64,000 nt of DNA, from the NCBI RefSeq assembly GCF_019091085.1, contig NZ_JAGXJY010000002.1, positions 407,683 through 471,682 of the forward strand, written 5' to 3'. Source of the DNA: Mesorhizobium sp. GbtcB19 (lineage in GTDB: Bacteria; Pseudomonadota; Alphaproteobacteria; Rhizobiales; Rhizobiaceae). The translations under genes were made by a program, and so were the position numbers. Within the stretch, counting starts at the first letter, position 1; the number at the start of each line of letters is the position of its first letter. Below, in pieces: positions 29,087 through 38,385 of this stretch. A model generated the notes under the pieces. That model saw only the letters and a program-made list of their open reading frames with translations. It did not search any database and was not told the origin of the DNA.

Positions 29087-29721
29087 AGACAATTCTTTGC
29101 TATGGCGACTCCCTGACCTGGGGCTATGACGCCGCCAGCCTCGGTCGTCATGCGCTGGAGGACCGCTGGCCGAGCGTGCTCGGGGCTGAGCTTGGCAGCG
29201 ACGTCGAGGTCATCGCCGAGGGACTGAACGGCCGCACCACGGCCTTCGACGACCATCTGGCCGGCGCCGATCGCAACGGCGCCCGCGTCCTGCCGACGAT
29301 CCTGACCAGCCATGCGCCGCTCGACCTCATCGTCATCATGCTTGGCGCCAACGACATGAAGCCGTGGATCCACGGCAATCCGGTCGCCGCCAAGCAGGGC
29401 ATCCAGCGCCTGATCGATATCGTGCGCGGTCATGACTACCCGTTCGACTGGGACGCGCCGCAGATCCTCATCGTCGCGCCGCCGGCGGTGACGCGCACCG
29501 ACAATGCCGAGTTCAAGGAAATGTTCGCCGGCGGCGACGACGCCTCGAAGCGGCTGGCACCGCAATATTCACTGCTTGCCGACGAGGCCGGCTGCGGCTT
29601 CTTCGACGCCGGCACGGTGGCGACCACCACGCCGCTCGACGGCGTCCATCTTGATGCCGAGAACACGCGGCGCATCGGCAAGGCGCTGGCGCCACTCGTG
29701 CGAGTGATGCTGGAACTCTAA
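29083..29721 (+). CDS. SGNH/GDSL-family esterase (arylesterase-like)
   Basis: A 212-residue serine hydrolase with all SGNH blocks: block I CYGDSLTWGYD (nucleophile Ser near residue 9), block II EGLNGRTT, block III MLGANDMKPW, block V DGVHLDAEN with the catalytic Asp and His. It closely resembles the octameric aryl/carbohydrate esterases known from rhizobia and Mycobacterium. There is no signal peptide, so it is cytoplasmic. It starts with GTG overlapping the preceding gene, 10-30 bp before lpdA, hence part of the pdh-lpd transcript. Confidence 0.9.
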   Translation: MKTILCYGDSLTWGYDAASLGRHALEDRWPSVLGAELGSDVEVIAEGLNGRTTAFDDHLAGADRNGARVLPTILTSHAPLDLIVIMLGANDMKPWIHGNPVAAKQGIQRLIDIVRGHDYPFDWDAPQILIVAPPAVTRTDNAEFKEMFAGGDDASKRLAPQYSLLADEAGCGFFDAGTVATTTPLDGVHLDAENTRRIGKALAPLVRVMLEL

Positions 29722-29748
29722 CCCTCCGAAATGATCAGGGAGAAACCC

Positions 29749-31197
29749 GTGGCTGAATCCTACGACGTCATCATCATCGGCTCAGGCCCCGGCGGCTATG
29801 TCACGGCGGTGCGTTCCGCGCAGCTCGGCTTCAAGACGGCGATCGTCGAGCGCGAGCATCTTGGCGGCATCTGCCTCAACTGGGGCTGTATCCCGACCAA
29901 GGCGCTGCTGCGCTCGGCCGAGATCATGCATTATTCGGATCATCTCAAGGACTACGGCCTGAAGCTCGAAGGCGGCAAGGTCAGCCCCGACACGGCTGCC
30001 GTGGTCGACCGTTCGCGAAAAGTGTCGCTTAGGCTCAACACCGGCGTCGGCTTCCTGATGAAGAAGAACAAGGTCGACGTCATCTGGGGCGAGGCCAAGC
30101 TCTCCAAGCCCGGCGAGGTCGTCGTGTCCAAGACCGCGAAGAAGGCGATGGAGCCGCAGCCGCCGGTGCCGAAAGGCGTCAAGGGCGAGGGCACCTACAC
30201 GGCCAAGCACATTATTCTCGCGACCGGCGCCAGGCCGCGCGCGCTGCCCGGCATCGAGCCGGACGGCAAGCTGATCTGGACCTATTTCGAAGCCATGGTG
30301 CCGAAGGAAATGCCGAAGTCGCTGCTGGTGATGGGCTCCGGCGCCATCGGCATCGAATTCGCGTCCTTCTATCGCACCATGGGGGCGGACGTGACCGTGA
30401 TCGAACTCTTGCCGGCCGTGATGCCCGTCGAGGACGCCGAAGTCTCGAAGTTCGCGCAAAAACAGTTCGAGAAGCAGGGGATGAAGATCATCCTCGAAGC
30501 CAAGGTGACCAAGGTCGAAAAGGGCGCGAACTCCGTCACCGCGCATGTCGAGATGAAGGACGGCAAGGTCGAGAAGATCACCGCCGACCGCATGATCTCG
30601 GCCGTCGGCGTGCAGGGCAACATCGAAAACCTCGGCCTGGAAACGCTCGGCGTGAAGACCGACCGCGGCTGCGTCGTCGTCGACGGCTACGGCAAGACCA
30701 ACGTGCCGGGCATCTATGCCATCGGCGACGTCGCCGGCCCGCCGATGCTCGCCCACAAGGCCGAGCATGAGGGCGTCATCTGCATCGAGAAAATAGCCAA
30801 TGTCCCCGGCGTGCATGCCATCGACAAGCTGAAGATCCCCGGCTGCACCTATTGCAGCCCGCAGGTCGCGTCGGTAGGCCTCACCGAAGCCAAGGCCAAG
30901 GCCGAAGGCAAGGACATCCGCGTCGGCCGCTTCCCCTTCAGCGCCAACGGCAAGGCGATCGCGCTCGGCGAAGACCAGGGTTTTATTAAGACCATCTTCG
31001 ACAAGAAGACCGGGCAGCTGCTCGGCGCGCATATGGTGGGCGCCGAGGTGACCGAGCTCATCCAGGGCTTCGTCGTGGCGATGAACCTGGAGACGACCGA
31101 GGAAGAGCTGATGCACACGATCTTCCCGCACCCGACGCTGTCGGAGATGATGAAGGAGAGCGTGCTCGACGCCTATGGCCGCGCTTTGAACGCGTGA
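29749..31197 (+). CDS. lpdA: Dihydrolipoyl dehydrogenase (E3)
   Basis: A 482-residue FAD disulfide reductase that reoxidises the dihydrolipoyl groups of the pyruvate dehydrogenase complex and reduces NAD. Features: FAD loop IIIGSGPGGYVTAVRSA, redox pair in GGICLNWGCIPTKALL, NAD loop LLVMGSGAIGIEFASFY, IYAIGDVAGPPMLAHKAEHEG, and the C-terminal catalytic HPTLSE (HPHPTLSEMM). The start is taken as GTG 29749 because AGGGAGA lies 5 nt upstream; the ATG at 29731 lacks a ribosome site and adds six residues. It carries an insertion near residue 135 (PQPPVPKGVKGEG). Confidence 0.95.
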   Translation: MAESYDVIIIGSGPGGYVTAVRSAQLGFKTAIVEREHLGGICLNWGCIPTKALLRSAEIMHYSDHLKDYGLKLEGGKVSPDTAAVVDRSRKVSLRLNTGVGFLMKKNKVDVIWGEAKLSKPGEVVVSKTAKKAMEPQPPVPKGVKGEGTYTAKHIILATGARPRALPGIEPDGKLIWTYFEAMVPKEMPKSLLVMGSGAIGIEFASFYRTMGADVTVIELLPAVMPVEDAEVSKFAQKQFEKQGMKIILEAKVTKVEKGANSVTAHVEMKDGKVEKITADRMISAVGVQGNIENLGLETLGVKTDRGCVVVDGYGKTNVPGIYAIGDVAGPPMLAHKAEHEGVICIEKIANVPGVHAIDKLKIPGCTYCSPQVASVGLTEAKAKAEGKDIRVGRFPFSANGKAIALGEDQGFIKTIFDKKTGQLLGAHMVGAEVTELIQGFVVAMNLETTEEELMHTIFPHPTLSEMMKESVLDAYGRALNA

Positions 31198-31299
31198 TAA
31201 ATTGGCTGCGCGAGACTCACACGCGGCAGCCGGAGAAACCTGACGGCAAGGCAGTACGTACCCGGATGCATTTTCACCTGATCGAGGAGGAACTGGCAT

Positions 31300-31557
31300 A
31301 TGCATTTGAATGGCGTCGGCTGGATCGCAGCCATCATCGTCGGCGGCCTGGCGGGCTGGCTGGCCGAGATGGTCATGAAGAGCAACACCGGCATCTTCAT
31401 GAACATCATCATGGGCATCGTCGGCGCGATCGTGCTGAACGCGATCCTGCAGGCTCTCAACATCCAGTCGTTCGGCGTCGGCTGGGTCGCTTATTTGATC
31501 ACCGGCTTCATCGGCGCCTGCCTGCTGATCTTCGTGGGGCGGCTTGTTCGCCGCTGA
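31300..31557 (+). CDS. GlsB/YeaQ/YmgE family stress-response membrane protein
   Basis: An 85-residue transglycosylase-associated protein family member with three transmembrane segments and conserved glycines: WIAAIIVGGLAGWLAEMVM, the central FMNIIMGIVGAIVLNAIL, and WVAYLITGFIGACLLIFVGR. GAGGAGG lies upstream of the ATG. Usually induced by stress; molecular role unclear. It has its own terminator and lies between lpdA and lipA. Confidence 0.9.
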   Translation: MHLNGVGWIAAIIVGGLAGWLAEMVMKSNTGIFMNIIMGIVGAIVLNAILQALNIQSFGVGWVAYLITGFIGACLLIFVGRLVRR

Positions 31558-31579
31558 ACGGAAGCTGTTATGCGAAAAC

Positions 31580-31612
31580 GGCCGTGGCGGCATGCGCCGG
31601 CGCGGCCTTTTT
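31580..31612 (+). terminator. Terminator after the GlsB-like gene
   Basis: A GC-rich hairpin opening with GGCCG(T) and closing with (G)CGGCC, imperfect in the middle, followed by TTTTTC. It begins 23 bp after the stop codon. Confidence 0.75.
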
Positions 31613-31679
31613 CTTTGCCGCGAAAAGTCCTAGATGACGATGGATGGCGGCTGAAAATCAAGGCCGCGAAGGGTTTGAG

Positions 31680-32645
31680 ATGGTCACAGTCGTAGACACG
31701 ATCGCCAACCGGCCGCGCCCGCGGCATCCCGAGAAGGCGCACAGGCCCGACCAGGAAGTGCTGCGCAAGCCCGACTGGATCCGCGTCAAGGCGCCGGTCT
31801 CGAAGGGCTATGCCGAGACGCGCGAGATCGTGAAGTCGCACAAGCTGGTGACGGTGTGCGAGGAGGCCGGCTGCCCGAATATCGGCGAATGCTGGGACAA
31901 GAAGCACGCCACCTTCATGATCATGGGTGAGATCTGCACGCGCGCCTGCGCCTTCTGCAATGTCGCGACCGGCATTCCGACCGCGCTCGACCCCGATGAG
32001 CCCGCGCGGGTGGGGCACGCTGTCAAGCAAATGGGCCTGAGCCACGTCGTCATCACCTCGGTCGACCGCGACGATCTCGCCGATGGCGGCGCGCAGCATT
32101 TCGCCGACGTCATCCGCGCCATCCGCGCGGCAACGCCGTCGACAACGATCGAAATCCTGACGCCCGACTTCCTGCGCAAGGACGGCGCGCTGGAGATCGT
32201 CGTTGCCGCCAAGCCCGACGTCTTCAACCACAATCTCGAAACCGTGCCCTCGAACTACCTGACGGTCCGTCCCGGCGCTCGCTATTTCCACTCGATCCGG
32301 CTCTTGCAGCGGGTCAAGGAGATCGACCCGTCGATCTTCACCAAATCCGGCATCATGGTCGGCCTCGGCGAGGAGCGGAACGAGGTGCTGCAGTTGATGG
32401 ACGATCTGCGTTCGGCCAATGTCGACTTCATGACCATCGGCCAGTACCTTCAGCCCTCGAAGAAGCACCATCCGGTGATCCGCTTCATCCCGCCCGACGA
32501 GTTCAAATCCTACGAGACGGTCGGCAAGACCAAGGGCTTCCTGCTGGTGGCGTCGAGCCCGCTGACACGCTCCTCGCACCATGCCGGCGAGGATTTCGCC
32601 AGGCTGCGCGCGGCGCGCGAGGCGCAACTCGCGAAGGCCAGCTGA
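31680..32645 (+). CDS. lipA: Lipoyl synthase
   Basis: A 321-residue radical-SAM enzyme that inserts two sulfurs into octanoyl groups on lipoyl domains. Both iron-sulfur clusters are encoded: auxiliary [12 protein letters not shown] (C-x4-C-x5-C) and radical-[11 protein letters not shown] (C-x3-C-x2-C). The C-terminal [15 protein letters not shown] carries the conserved serine that ligates the auxiliary cluster. The start is at 31680 with GAAGGG upstream; 12 codons of open frame before it are not conserved in type. It makes the cofactor for PdhB and PdhC, encoded just upstream. Confidence 0.97.
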   Translation: MVTVVDTIANRPRPRHPEKAHRPDQEVLRKPDWIRVKAPVSKGYAETREIVKSHKLVTVCEEAGCPNIGECWDKKHATFMIMGEICTRACAFCNVATGIPTALDPDEPARVGHAVKQMGLSHVVITSVDRDDLADGGAQHFADVIRAIRAATPSTTIEILTPDFLRKDGALEIVVAAKPDVFNHNLETVPSNYLTVRPGARYFHSIRLLQRVKEIDPSIFTKSGIMVGLGEERNEVLQLMDDLRSANVDFMTIGQYLQPSKKHHPVIRFIPPDEFKSYETVGKTKGFLLVASSPLTRSSHHAGEDFARLRAAREAQLAKAS

Positions 32646-32651
32646 CCTTCA

Positions 32652-33104
32652 ATGCCGAAATTCGAGGCGACACGCCGCGTCGCGCATACAGCAGACGAGA
32701 TGTTCGCGCTGGTTGCGGACATCGAGACCTACCCGCAATTCCTGCCGCTCTGCGAATCGCTCACCGTACGCTCGCGCAAGGAGCGCGACGGCCGCACCAT
32801 CCTGGTTGCCGATATGAGCATCGGCTACAAGGCGATCCGCGAGACCTTTACGACGCAGGTGCTGCTCAATCCGGCCGAACACGCCATCGACGTCAAATAC
32901 ATCGACGGCCCGTTCAAATATCTCAGCAACATCTGGCGCTTCGATCCCGCGGCCGGTGGCTGCGAAGTGCATTTCTTCATCGATTACGAATTCAAGAGCC
33001 GTATCCTCGGCGCTGTCATGGGCACGATGTTCGACCGCGCCTTCCGCATGTTCTCGGAAGCTTTCGAGAAGCGGGCCGATGTCATCTATGGGTCGGCGGT
33101 CTAA
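32652..33104 (+). CDS. RatA/Coq10-like START-domain protein
   Basis: A 150-residue polyketide-cyclase/START fold protein of the Coq10/RatA family: ATRRVAHTADEMFALVADIE, YPQFLPLCESLTV, and FEVDYEFKSRILG-like FIDYEFKSRILGAVMG. In E. coli RatA is reported to interfere with ribosome subunit joining, while mitochondrial Coq10 binds ubiquinone. In this genomic place (after lipA) the ubiquinone-binding role is the more likely one; this is inference. It starts 6 bp after lipA and so is probably co-transcribed. Confidence 0.88.
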   Translation: MPKFEATRRVAHTADEMFALVADIETYPQFLPLCESLTVRSRKERDGRTILVADMSIGYKAIRETFTTQVLLNPAEHAIDVKYIDGPFKYLSNIWRFDPAAGGCEVHFFIDYEFKSRILGAVMGTMFDRAFRMFSEAFEKRADVIYGSAV

Positions 33105-33249
33105 TCGAGATTAGGCCAATATAGCAACTTTGCGGAGCTACAGGGGCCCGGGGGTTTCTCACGCTATTATTGGCTCAACTACCGCGCTAGATATTCGTTG
33201 CTTTCCGGCCGATACCCGTTAAAAATGATTGCGGGCTTAGGGGGATTTT

Positions 33250-33906
33250 ATGACCGAACAATCTGGGGAAAATTCACGACTGCCTGCAGCCGCTGGAAAC
33301 ATTCCGAATTCAACTTCCAGTGCTCCGCCACATCCTCTCGATGGTTCCTGGCATTTGAACATCGAAGGCAAGAATTACGGGCCATATAGCGGGCACGAAA
33401 TTAGAGAATTTGCCAGAGAGGGCCGTGTAACTGGTAGCGCACAGGTGGTTCCTGTTGGCGGGACGACTTGGAAAGCCGCCAAGGACGACCCCGTTCTCCG
33501 AGGTTTCTTTGAAACCACGAAAGTCGCGGCGCCCCCTGCGAGGGCAAGTTCAGACAGCCGGGTCAGCGCCGCCGAAGGCGCGACTATTGTCCAGGTGACG
33601 AACAATCTTGGGCCACAACCGGGCTACGGCGTTGCCGGTGTCCTTCTCGACGGCGCGGCGGCCAACAAATCGGCAGGCGTCGCTCTTATCCTTTCTCTCC
33701 TCATCTGTGGTCTTGGGCAATTCTACAATGGGCAGATAGGTAAGGGCATCTTGATGTTCGTTTTGATGATCGCGCTCTGGTTTGTGCTGCTGGGGTGGAT
33801 CATATGGATTTGGTCGGCCGTCGATGCCTACAAGACCGCAAAGGCAATGAACCTCCGCTATCACATGCTTCTTGCCGGGGCCGCACCGATCTCGCCAAGA
33901 GGTTGA
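33250..33906 (+). CDS. GYF-2 and TM2-like domain membrane protein
   Basis: A 218-residue protein. Residues 33-83 form a GYF_2-like module (WHLNIEGKNYGPYSGHEIRE, then WKAAKDDPVL), often found next to membrane domains and thought to bind proline-rich peptides. After a low-complexity linker, residues about 140-195 form a TM2-like pair of helices (ALILSLLICGLGQFYNGQIG and ILMFVLMIALWFVLLGWIIW) with the typical QFYNGQ and DAYKTAK motifs. The DNA is visibly lower in GC than its neighbours and interrupts the conserved lipA-ratA-cinA order. Function unknown. Confidence 0.82.
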   Translation: MTEQSGENSRLPAAAGNIPNSTSSAPPHPLDGSWHLNIEGKNYGPYSGHEIREFAREGRVTGSAQVVPVGGTTWKAAKDDPVLRGFFETTKVAAPPARASSDSRVSAAEGATIVQVTNNLGPQPGYGVAGVLLDGAAANKSAGVALILSLLICGLGQFYNGQIGKGILMFVLMIALWFVLLGWIIWIWSAVDAYKTAKAMNLRYHMLLAGAAPISPRG

Positions 33907-33907
33907 T

Positions 33908-34357
33908 GTGGCGTTCGATCAGGGAGATTTGACGTCCTCGACAGGTTTGTGCCCGTCCTGTTCTGGGGAAACTGTCAGCGGTGTCAGCACCTGTCCTACT
34001 TGTGGCGCGGTTCTGTCGTTGGAATGGGCAGTTTTGGACGCGAAGCAGGCCGGACTGAGAAGGCTGGCTCCGGCTATGGCGGGAAGCGATCCAGCGTCGG
34101 TGCTGGCATGGATGCTGAGCGTCATTCCATTTCTTGTCGTGCCGCCCGCGCTCGCGATCCTGATAGTCCTCTTTACGAACAGGCCCGACCCGGAACAGAA
34201 GCGATGGCTTTATACGGTCGCCGCGATCAATATTTGTCTCAGTCTCTATCTATGGTCGTGGATCGGGGACTATTTTATCGTGATGCGGGCATCGATTGCC
34301 GACTGGCTATGGTCCATTTGGCTTCCGCACTCTAATCCGACGGGCGTCCAAGCTTAA
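33908..34357 (+). CDS. Zinc-ribbon protein with two transmembrane helices
   Basis: A 150-residue protein starting at GTG 33908, 1 bp after the stop of the GYF/TM2 gene, so the two are coupled. An N-terminal zinc ribbon (CPSC-x10-CPTC, residues about 15-32) is followed by two hydrophobic segments (VLAWMLSVIPFLVVPPALAILIVLF, and LYTVAAINICLSLYLWSW, each shown in part). Like its partner it has lower GC than the flanking core genes. No function is known. Confidence 0.72.
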   Translation: MAFDQGDLTSSTGLCPSCSGETVSGVSTCPTCGAVLSLEWAVLDAKQAGLRRLAPAMAGSDPASVLAWMLSVIPFLVVPPALAILIVLFTNRPDPEQKRWLYTVAAINICLSLYLWSWIGDYFIVMRASIADWLWSIWLPHSNPTGVQA

Positions 34358-34362
34358 ATCGG

Positions 34363-34851
34363 TTAGGCAGTTCCAAGCGCGCGCAGCCCGAGTTGCAGTG
34401 CGTGGCGCACCGTCTCGTGCCGGATGAATTCGCGACCCTTGTGGCCGAACAGCTGCTGTTCGGCCACAACCGGCTGTCCGGCAAGCGCAATCCCGAACCA
34501 GACAAGGCCGATCGGCTTTTCCGCCGAGCCGCCGCCCGGGCCGGCGATGCCGGTGACGGCAAGCGAGAGGCTGGCTTGCGAATGCGCCAGCGCGCCCGCT
34601 GCCATCTCCAGCACCACCTCGCGCGACACCGCGCCATGCGCTTCGAGCGTGGCGGCGGAGACGCCGAGCATCTCCATCTTGGCTTCGTTGGAATAGGTGA
34701 TGAAACCGCGATCGACCACGGCGGAGGATCCGGCGATATCGGTCAGCGCGGCGATGATCAGCCCGCCGGTGCAGCTTTCGGCGGTCGCCAGCATGATGCC
34801 GCGCTGCTGGCAGGCCTGGAGCAGGGCGTTTGCGAGTTCAGCGTTGCTCAT
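34363..34851 (-). CDS. CinA family protein (nicotinamide-nucleotide amidohydrolase, PncC-like)
   Basis: A 162-residue stand-alone PncC domain, which hydrolyses NMN to nicotinate mononucleotide in NAD recycling. Motifs: [21 protein letters not shown] (Ser in the ESCTGG loop), [25 protein letters not shown], and the glycine loop [11 protein letters not shown]. It has no N-terminal molybdopterin-binding CinA domain. Overlaps the ispDF stop by 4 bp. Confidence 0.93.
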   Translation of the reverse strand: MSNAELANALLQACQQRGIMLATAESCTGGLIIAALTDIAGSSAVVDRGFITYSNEAKMEMLGVSAATLEAHGAVSREVVLEMAAGALAHSQASLSLAVTGIAGPGGGSAEKPIGLVWFGIALAGQPVVAEQQLFGHKGREFIRHETVRHALQLGLRALGTA

Positions 34852-36077
34852 GCCGGCACCTCGCCCGGATAGACGACGCTGGCCGTGGCGATCGCCGCTA
34901 TGCCTTCGCCGCGCCCGACAAAGCCGAGCTTCTCATTGGTCGTTGCTTTGATCGAAATGCGCTCTGGCGCAATGCCGAGCATGGCCGAAAGCGCTTGCGT
35001 CATTGCCGCGCGATGCGGCCCGACGCGCGGCGCCTCGCAGATCAGCGTGATGTCGGCATTGGCGATACGGCCGCCGCGCTCGCGCACCAGCTTTGCCGCG
35101 TGCTCGACGAAGATTTTTGAGGCCGCACCCTTCCATTGCGGGTCCGATGGCGGGAAATGCGTGCCGATATCGCCGGCGCCGCAGGTGGCGAGCAGCGCGT
35201 CGGTCAGCGCATGCAGCCCGACATCGGCGTCGGAGTGGCCTGAAAGTTTTCGCTCGTAGGGAATGGCGACGCCGCAGAGCGTGACATGGTCGCCTGGCTC
35301 GAACGCATGCACGTCGTAGCCGTTGCCGGTGCGAATATCCGGGAAGCGCTGCTGAGCGCTCGAGAGCCGCTGGTCGGCCAATGCAATATCCCTTGCCCAG
35401 GTGAGTTTGACGTTGTCCGGCGATCCCGGAACGATCTTGACCGGAATATGTGCCCATTCGGCGATCGCCGCATCGTCGGTGAACTCCGCCTTGCCCAGGT
35501 GATGCGCCTTTTCATGCGCGGCAAGCAGCGGCCAGAACGGAAAGCCTTGCGGCGTCTGCGCGGCATGCAGACCGGCTCTCGACACCGTCTCGTCGATCAT
35601 GCCGGTCGCTGATTCCCGCTTCAGCGTGTCCGCGACGGGCAGCGCCGGCAGCGCGCCCTGGCGCTCGCCGATGGCTTCGATGGTGCGGTCGATCAGCCCG
35701 GCGTCGACGAACGGTCGCACGGCGTCATGCACCAGCACTTTTGCGGGCGCCCGGTCCCGCAGGGCGAGCAAACCGAGCCGGACGGAGGCCTGGCGCGATG
35801 GACCGCCGATAACGGTGATGAGACGGTCGGCATGCGCTCCCGCCGAGCGCTGCAACAGTTCGGCATCGTCGGCGTGGATGGCCACGACCACCGGGCCGAT
35901 CATCGGATGGGAGAGGAAGATATCCAGCGTATGCGCGATCACGGCGCGGCCGCCGATGCGCTGATATTGCTTGGGACCGTCGGCCTGTCCGGCGCGCGCG
36001 CCACGGCCGGCGGCGACGATCACCACCCCGATCCCGCCGATCGTTCTCGCCGCTTGCTTTTCGCTTGCCTCGCTCAT
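34848..36077 (-). CDS. ispDF: Bifunctional IspD/IspF (MEP pathway enzyme)
   Basis: A 409-residue fusion of two non-mevalonate isoprenoid enzymes. Residues about 15-240 are 2-C-methyl-D-erythritol 4-phosphate cytidylyltransferase ([33 protein letters not shown]). Residues about 248-405 are 2-C-methyl-D-erythritol 2,4-cyclodiphosphate synthase ([49 protein letters not shown] [19 protein letters not shown]). The fusion is usual in alphaproteobacteria. The start at 36077 has AGGA upstream; 31 codons of open frame before it run into the promoter of dusB. Confidence 0.96.
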   Translation of the reverse strand: MSEASEKQAARTIGGIGVVIVAAGRGARAGQADGPKQYQRIGGRAVIAHTLDIFLSHPMIGPVVVAIHADDAELLQRSAGAHADRLITVIGGPSRQASVRLGLLALRDRAPAKVLVHDAVRPFVDAGLIDRTIEAIGERQGALPALPVADTLKRESATGMIDETVSRAGLHAAQTPQGFPFWPLLAAHEKAHHLGKAEFTDDAAIAEWAHIPVKIVPGSPDNVKLTWARDIALADQRLSSAQQRFPDIRTGNGYDVHAFEPGDHVTLCGVAIPYERKLSGHSDADVGLHALTDALLATCGAGDIGTHFPPSDPQWKGAASKIFVEHAAKLVRERGGRIANADITLICEAPRVGPHRAAMTQALSAMLGIAPERISIKATTNEKLGFVGRGEGIAAIATASVVYPGEVPA

Positions 36078-36144
36078 TCCGATCGGTCCTAGTCGGGGTG
36101 ATGGCCGAAGGCCAGCTTTTTCCAAAATGCGCCTTAATGTGACG

Positions 36145-36192
36145 TCATTGCGCGTTGCACAATGCCACACTTCTGGCTAGAGAATGTGCAAC
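36145..36192. promoter_or_regulatory. Inverted repeats upstream of the dusB-ntrBC operon
   Basis: GTTGCACA (36154-36161) and TGTGCAAC (36185-36192) form a perfect 8-bp inverted repeat 23 bp apart, and CATTG...CAATG (36145-36163) overlaps it. The half-sites resemble the TTGCAC half of NtrC boxes, though the spacing is much wider than a single NtrC dimer site. Autoregulation of ntrBC is known in other bacteria; here it is only suggested. Confidence 0.4.
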
Positions 36193-36217
36193 GATTGAAC
36201 ATGCTTGGTTTTTGTGC

Positions 36218-37246
36218 ATGGCAGAACTGACCACATTGGCATCGCCACTTGATGTCGGCGGCGTGAGAATCCGTAATCGCGTTTTCCTGGCGCCGATGTC
36301 TGGCATCACCGACGAGCCGTTCCGGCGGCGCGCCCACGCGCATGGCGCGGGCCTGGTCGTGTCGGAAATGGTGGCGAGCGGCGAGTTGGCCAAGGGGCGG
36401 GCCGGCTGCGACCTGCGCATCCGTCACTCCGGCCTGCCGGTGCATATGGTGCAGCTTGCCGGTCGTGAAGCTGCGCACATGGGCGAGGGCGCGCGAATCG
36501 CGGCAGGCGAAGGCGCCGACATCATCGACATCAACATGGGCTGCCCGGCGAAGAAGGTGACCGGAGGCTATGCCGGTTCAGCGCTGATGCGCGATCTCGA
36601 CCATGCGCTGTCGCTGATCGAGGCGGTGGTCGGCGCCGTTTCGGTGCCGGTGACGGTCAAGATGCGGCTCGGCTGGGACGAGAGCGCGCTCAATGCGCCG
36701 ATGCTGGCGCGGCGTGCCGAACAGGCCGGCGTCAAGATGGTGACCGTGCATGGCCGCACGCGGTGCCAATTCTACCAGGGCAAGGCCGACTGGCGCGCGA
36801 TCGCGCGCGTCAAGGACGCGGTCTCGATCCCGGTGGTGGCCAATGGCGATGTCGGCTCGCCGGAAGAGGCGGCGACGATCCTCGAACAGTCCGGCGCCGA
36901 TGCCGTGATGATCGGCCGCGCGCATTACGGCGCGCCATGGGTCGCGGGCGGCATTGCGACGGCCGTGGGCGGTGCAAAGACACAAGGCATTCCGCAAACG
37001 CCCCAAGAACTAATCGATTACGTCGTCTTGCATTACGAGGACATGCTTTCGCTCTACGGCGCTGAAAGCGGGCTGCGCCAGGCGCGAAAACATCTTGGCT
37101 GGTATCTCGACCGTCATGCTCCCGATGTTTGCGCCGAGCAGCGCAAACGCATCCTCACATCCTTCGAGCCGGGCGACGTCGTCGCCGAATTGCGCCGCGT
37201 GTTTGTCGACGGCGCACAATCGACCAGCCTGCGGAGCGCGGCATGA
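36218..37246 (+). CDS. dusB: tRNA-dihydrouridine synthase B
   Basis: A 342-residue FMN enzyme that reduces uridines in tRNA D-loops. Signatures: [48 protein letters not shown] (catalytic Cys in GCPAKK), [25 protein letters not shown] and [12 protein letters not shown]. It is the historical nifR3, always upstream of ntrBC in rhizobia. The start at 36218 is preferred (MAELTTL then the TIM-barrel strand); the open frame reaches back to 36155 inside the palindromic promoter region. It overlaps ntrB by 4 bp. Confidence 0.95.
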   Translation: MAELTTLASPLDVGGVRIRNRVFLAPMSGITDEPFRRRAHAHGAGLVVSEMVASGELAKGRAGCDLRIRHSGLPVHMVQLAGREAAHMGEGARIAAGEGADIIDINMGCPAKKVTGGYAGSALMRDLDHALSLIEAVVGAVSVPVTVKMRLGWDESALNAPMLARRAEQAGVKMVTVHGRTRCQFYQGKADWRAIARVKDAVSIPVVANGDVGSPEEAATILEQSGADAVMIGRAHYGAPWVAGGIATAVGGAKTQGIPQTPQELIDYVVLHYEDMLSLYGAESGLRQARKHLGWYLDRHAPDVCAEQRKRILTSFEPGDVVAELRRVFVDGAQSTSLRSAA

Positions 37247-38385
37247 AGGCGGACGTCCCCCAGCCGACTGGCATGGCGGATGCCGCCAACATCGTGCTCA
37301 ACACCATCCGCCGCCCGGTGATCATGGTCGATCCCGATGGCTTCATCACCTTCGCCAATGCGGACGCCGAGGACTTCTTCCGCTCCAGCGCGAACATGCT
37401 TGCTCGCAACACGCTGCCCAAGCTGGTGCCGTTCGGCAGCCCGCTGCTGACGCTGGTCGACCAGGTGCGCGAGCGCCGCGCGCCGGTCAACGAATACCGC
37501 GTCGACGTCTCGTCGCCACGCCTCGGCATCGAGAAGATGGTCGACCTCTATGTCGCGCCGGTGCCGGAGTTTCCGGGTTCCGTCGTCGTCATGTTCCAGG
37601 AACGGTCGATGGCCGACAAGATCGACCGCCAGATGACGCATCGCGGCGCCGCGCGCTCCGTCACCGGTCTTGCCGCCATGCTGGCGCATGAGATCAAGAA
37701 CCCGCTCTCCGGCATCCGTGGCGCCGCCCAATTGCTCGAGCTTTCCGCCTCCGATGAAGACCGCGCGCTGACCCGGCTGATTACCGACGAGACCGACCGC
37801 ATCGTCTCGCTGGTCGACCGCATGGAAGTGTTTTCCGACGAGCGGCCGATCGAGCGCTATCCGGTCAACATCCATGTCGTGCTCGATCATGTGAAGGCGA
37901 TTGCCAAGAACGGTTTTGCCAGACGGATCAAGATCTTGGAGGAATATGATCCATCATTGCCTCCGGTCTTCGCCAACCGCGATCAGCTGATCCAGGTCTT
38001 CCTCAATCTGGTCAAGAATGCAGCCGAGGCGATCGGCGCCGATCCGCACGGCGAGATCGTGCTCTCGACGGCGTTCCGTCCGGGCATCCGCGTCTCGGTG
38101 CCTGGAACGCAGGACCGCGTCTCGCTGCCGCTGGAATTCTGCGTGCATGACAACGGCCCAGGCGTATCGGAAGACATCCTGCCGATCCTGTTCGATCCAT
38201 TCATCACCACCAAGCCGAACGGCTCCGGGCTCGGGCTCGCCCTGGTCGCCAAGATCGTCGGCGAACATGGCGGCATCATCGAATGCGATTCCACGCCGCG
38301 TGGGACGACGTTCCGCATCCTGCTTCCGGCCTGGAAGGAGACCGCGCCAGGCGCCGGTGATGAAGCTGAAGGAGACCGCACATGA
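37243..38385 (+). CDS. ntrB: Nitrogen regulation sensor histidine kinase NtrB
   Basis: A 380-residue soluble sensor kinase that phosphorylates NtrC when nitrogen is low and dephosphorylates it when bound by GlnB/GlnK. The PAS domain spans about residues 15-130 ([20 protein letters not shown]). HisKA carries the phospho-His in [20 protein letters not shown], and HATPase_c has [22 protein letters not shown] and [18 protein letters not shown]. The start overlaps the dusB stop (ATGA). It overlaps ntrC by 4 bp, forming dusB-ntrB-ntrC. Confidence 0.97.
   Translation: MKADVPQPTGMADAANIVLNTIRRPVIMVDPDGFITFANADAEDFFRSSANMLARNTLPKLVPFGSPLLTLVDQVRERRAPVNEYRVDVSSPRLGIEKMVDLYVAPVPEFPGSVVVMFQERSMADKIDRQMTHRGAARSVTGLAAMLAHEIKNPLSGIRGAAQLLELSASDEDRALTRLITDETDRIVSLVDRMEVFSDERPIERYPVNIHVVLDHVKAIAKNGFARRIKILEEYDPSLPPVFANRDQLIQVFLNLVKNAAEAIGADPHGEIVLSTAFRPGIRVSVPGTQDRVSLPLEFCVHDNGPGVSEDILPILFDPFITTKPNGSGLGLALVAKIVGEHGGIIECDSTPRGTTFRILLPAWKETAPGAGDEAEGDRT

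Noticed and set aside
29782..31593. 603-codon minus-strand open frame opposite lpdA and glsB
   Set aside because: Antisense shadow of lpdA with biased composition.
32652..33104. Toxin of a RatAB toxin-antitoxin pair
   Set aside because: There is no RatB-like partner next to it, and the gene follows lipA as Coq10-like genes do in alphaproteobacteria, so a toxin-antitoxin system is not supported.
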